From positions 682,001 to 746,000 of the forward strand of contig NZ_JALDAY010000005.1 of assembly GCF_022698165.1 (NCBI RefSeq): a DNA stretch of 64,000 nucleotides, in the 5' to 3' direction. The translations under genes and the position numbers were made by a program. This document shows, piece by piece, positions 63,989 to 64,000 of the stretch (positions within the stretch are counted from its first letter, which is position 1; every line of letters starts with the position of its first letter). Origin of the DNA: Streptomyces cylindrosporus. GTDB lineage: Bacteria > Actinomycetota > Actinomycetes > Streptomycetales > Streptomycetaceae. The notes under the pieces are model-generated. The model searched no databases. It had not been told where the DNA came from and was given only the letters and a program-made list of their open reading frames with translations.

Positions 63989-64000
63989 AGTCGATCGCCC
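63945..64000 (-). CDS. C-terminal end of a gene running off the window
   Basis: On the minus strand an open frame enters from the right edge and ends at TGA (63945-63947). It encodes AIDFSGLLKFARETLDD as its last 17 visible residues. It overlaps the convergent YdeI gene by about 44 nt. Too little is present to name a family. Confidence 0.5.
   Translation of the reverse strand, partial: AIDFSGLLKFARETLDD

Overview
The window is a stretch of chromosome from a Streptomyces or very close relative. Base composition is very GC-rich, third codon positions are almost all G or C, GTG starts are common, and many genes have a TANNNT box only 6-8 nt before the start codon (leaderless transcription). Gene families typical of Streptomyces are present: a large ATPase-LuxR regulator, DUF6191, DUF5988, and a WhiJ-like/DUF397/GHKL-ATPase locus. 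Gene order ilvB-ilvN-ilvC-serA ... proline catabolism ... leuB-ilvE ... urease-like ... citramalate synthase matches, as I remember it, the SCO5511-SCO5529 region of S. coelicolor. I see no tRNA, rRNA, CRISPR array, insertion sequence or prophage.

Layout. 1-11.8 kb: a cut-off methyltransferase, a small membrane protein, an MMPL transporter coupled to a GNAT acetyltransferase, a membrane protein, a 55-residue peptide gene, the large LuxR regulator, a PQQ-type sugar dehydrogenase lipoprotein, an aldo/keto reductase and a D-2-hydroxyacid dehydrogenase. 11.9-15.3 kb: a membrane GGDEF/EAL protein behind a 29-codon leader ORF and a BldD-like box. 15.3-21 kb: ilvBNC with a leader-peptide attenuator, then serA. 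21-25.9 kb: two exporters, each divergent from or next to a regulator (TetR, MocR). 25.9-30.5 kb: HAD phosphatase, PucR regulator and the proline-to-glutamate pair (PRODH, P5CDH). 30.6-34.7 kb: a broken alpha/beta hydrolase, DUF5988, a quinone-reductase-like enzyme, a 43-residue peptide and a Tat-lipoprotein phosphatase. 34.8-37.2 kb: leuB and ilvE.

37.2-41.9 kb: an unusual urease-like operon. It has fused gamma/beta subunits, an alpha subunit whose flap cysteine is replaced by valine, agmatine deiminase, a cysteine-rich protein and a TetR regulator, with no urease accessory genes. Two or three copies of one palindrome precede it. 42-44.6 kb: two tandem exported beta-propeller-like proteins. 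44.6-46.5 kb: citramalate synthase (isoleucine pathway) behind what looks like an isoleucine-codon attenuator. 46.5-47.5 kb: tandem lipoprotein paralogues. 47.5-52.5 kb: divergent secreted glucanase (GH30) and beta-glucosidase (GH3). 52.6-56.4 kb: a TPM-like membrane protein, a broken ankyrin gene, MarR, a FUSC-type membrane protein and an anchored protein. 56.4-61.6 kb: a two-component system divergent from an ABC-2 exporter, one permease of which carries a large extracellular domain. 61.5-63.1 kb: the WhiJ-like locus. 63.1-64 kb: an ATPase remnant, a YdeI-family protein and the end of a further gene.

How it fits together: the best-supported theme is branched-chain amino acid and serine synthesis (ilvB, ilvN, ilvC, serA, leuB, ilvE, cimA). 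Two of these transcripts appear to be controlled by translation of short leader peptides. Nitrogen-releasing catabolism (proline; agmatine plus the urease-like complex) is interleaved with it. All function calls come from reading the sequence by eye; no database search was run.
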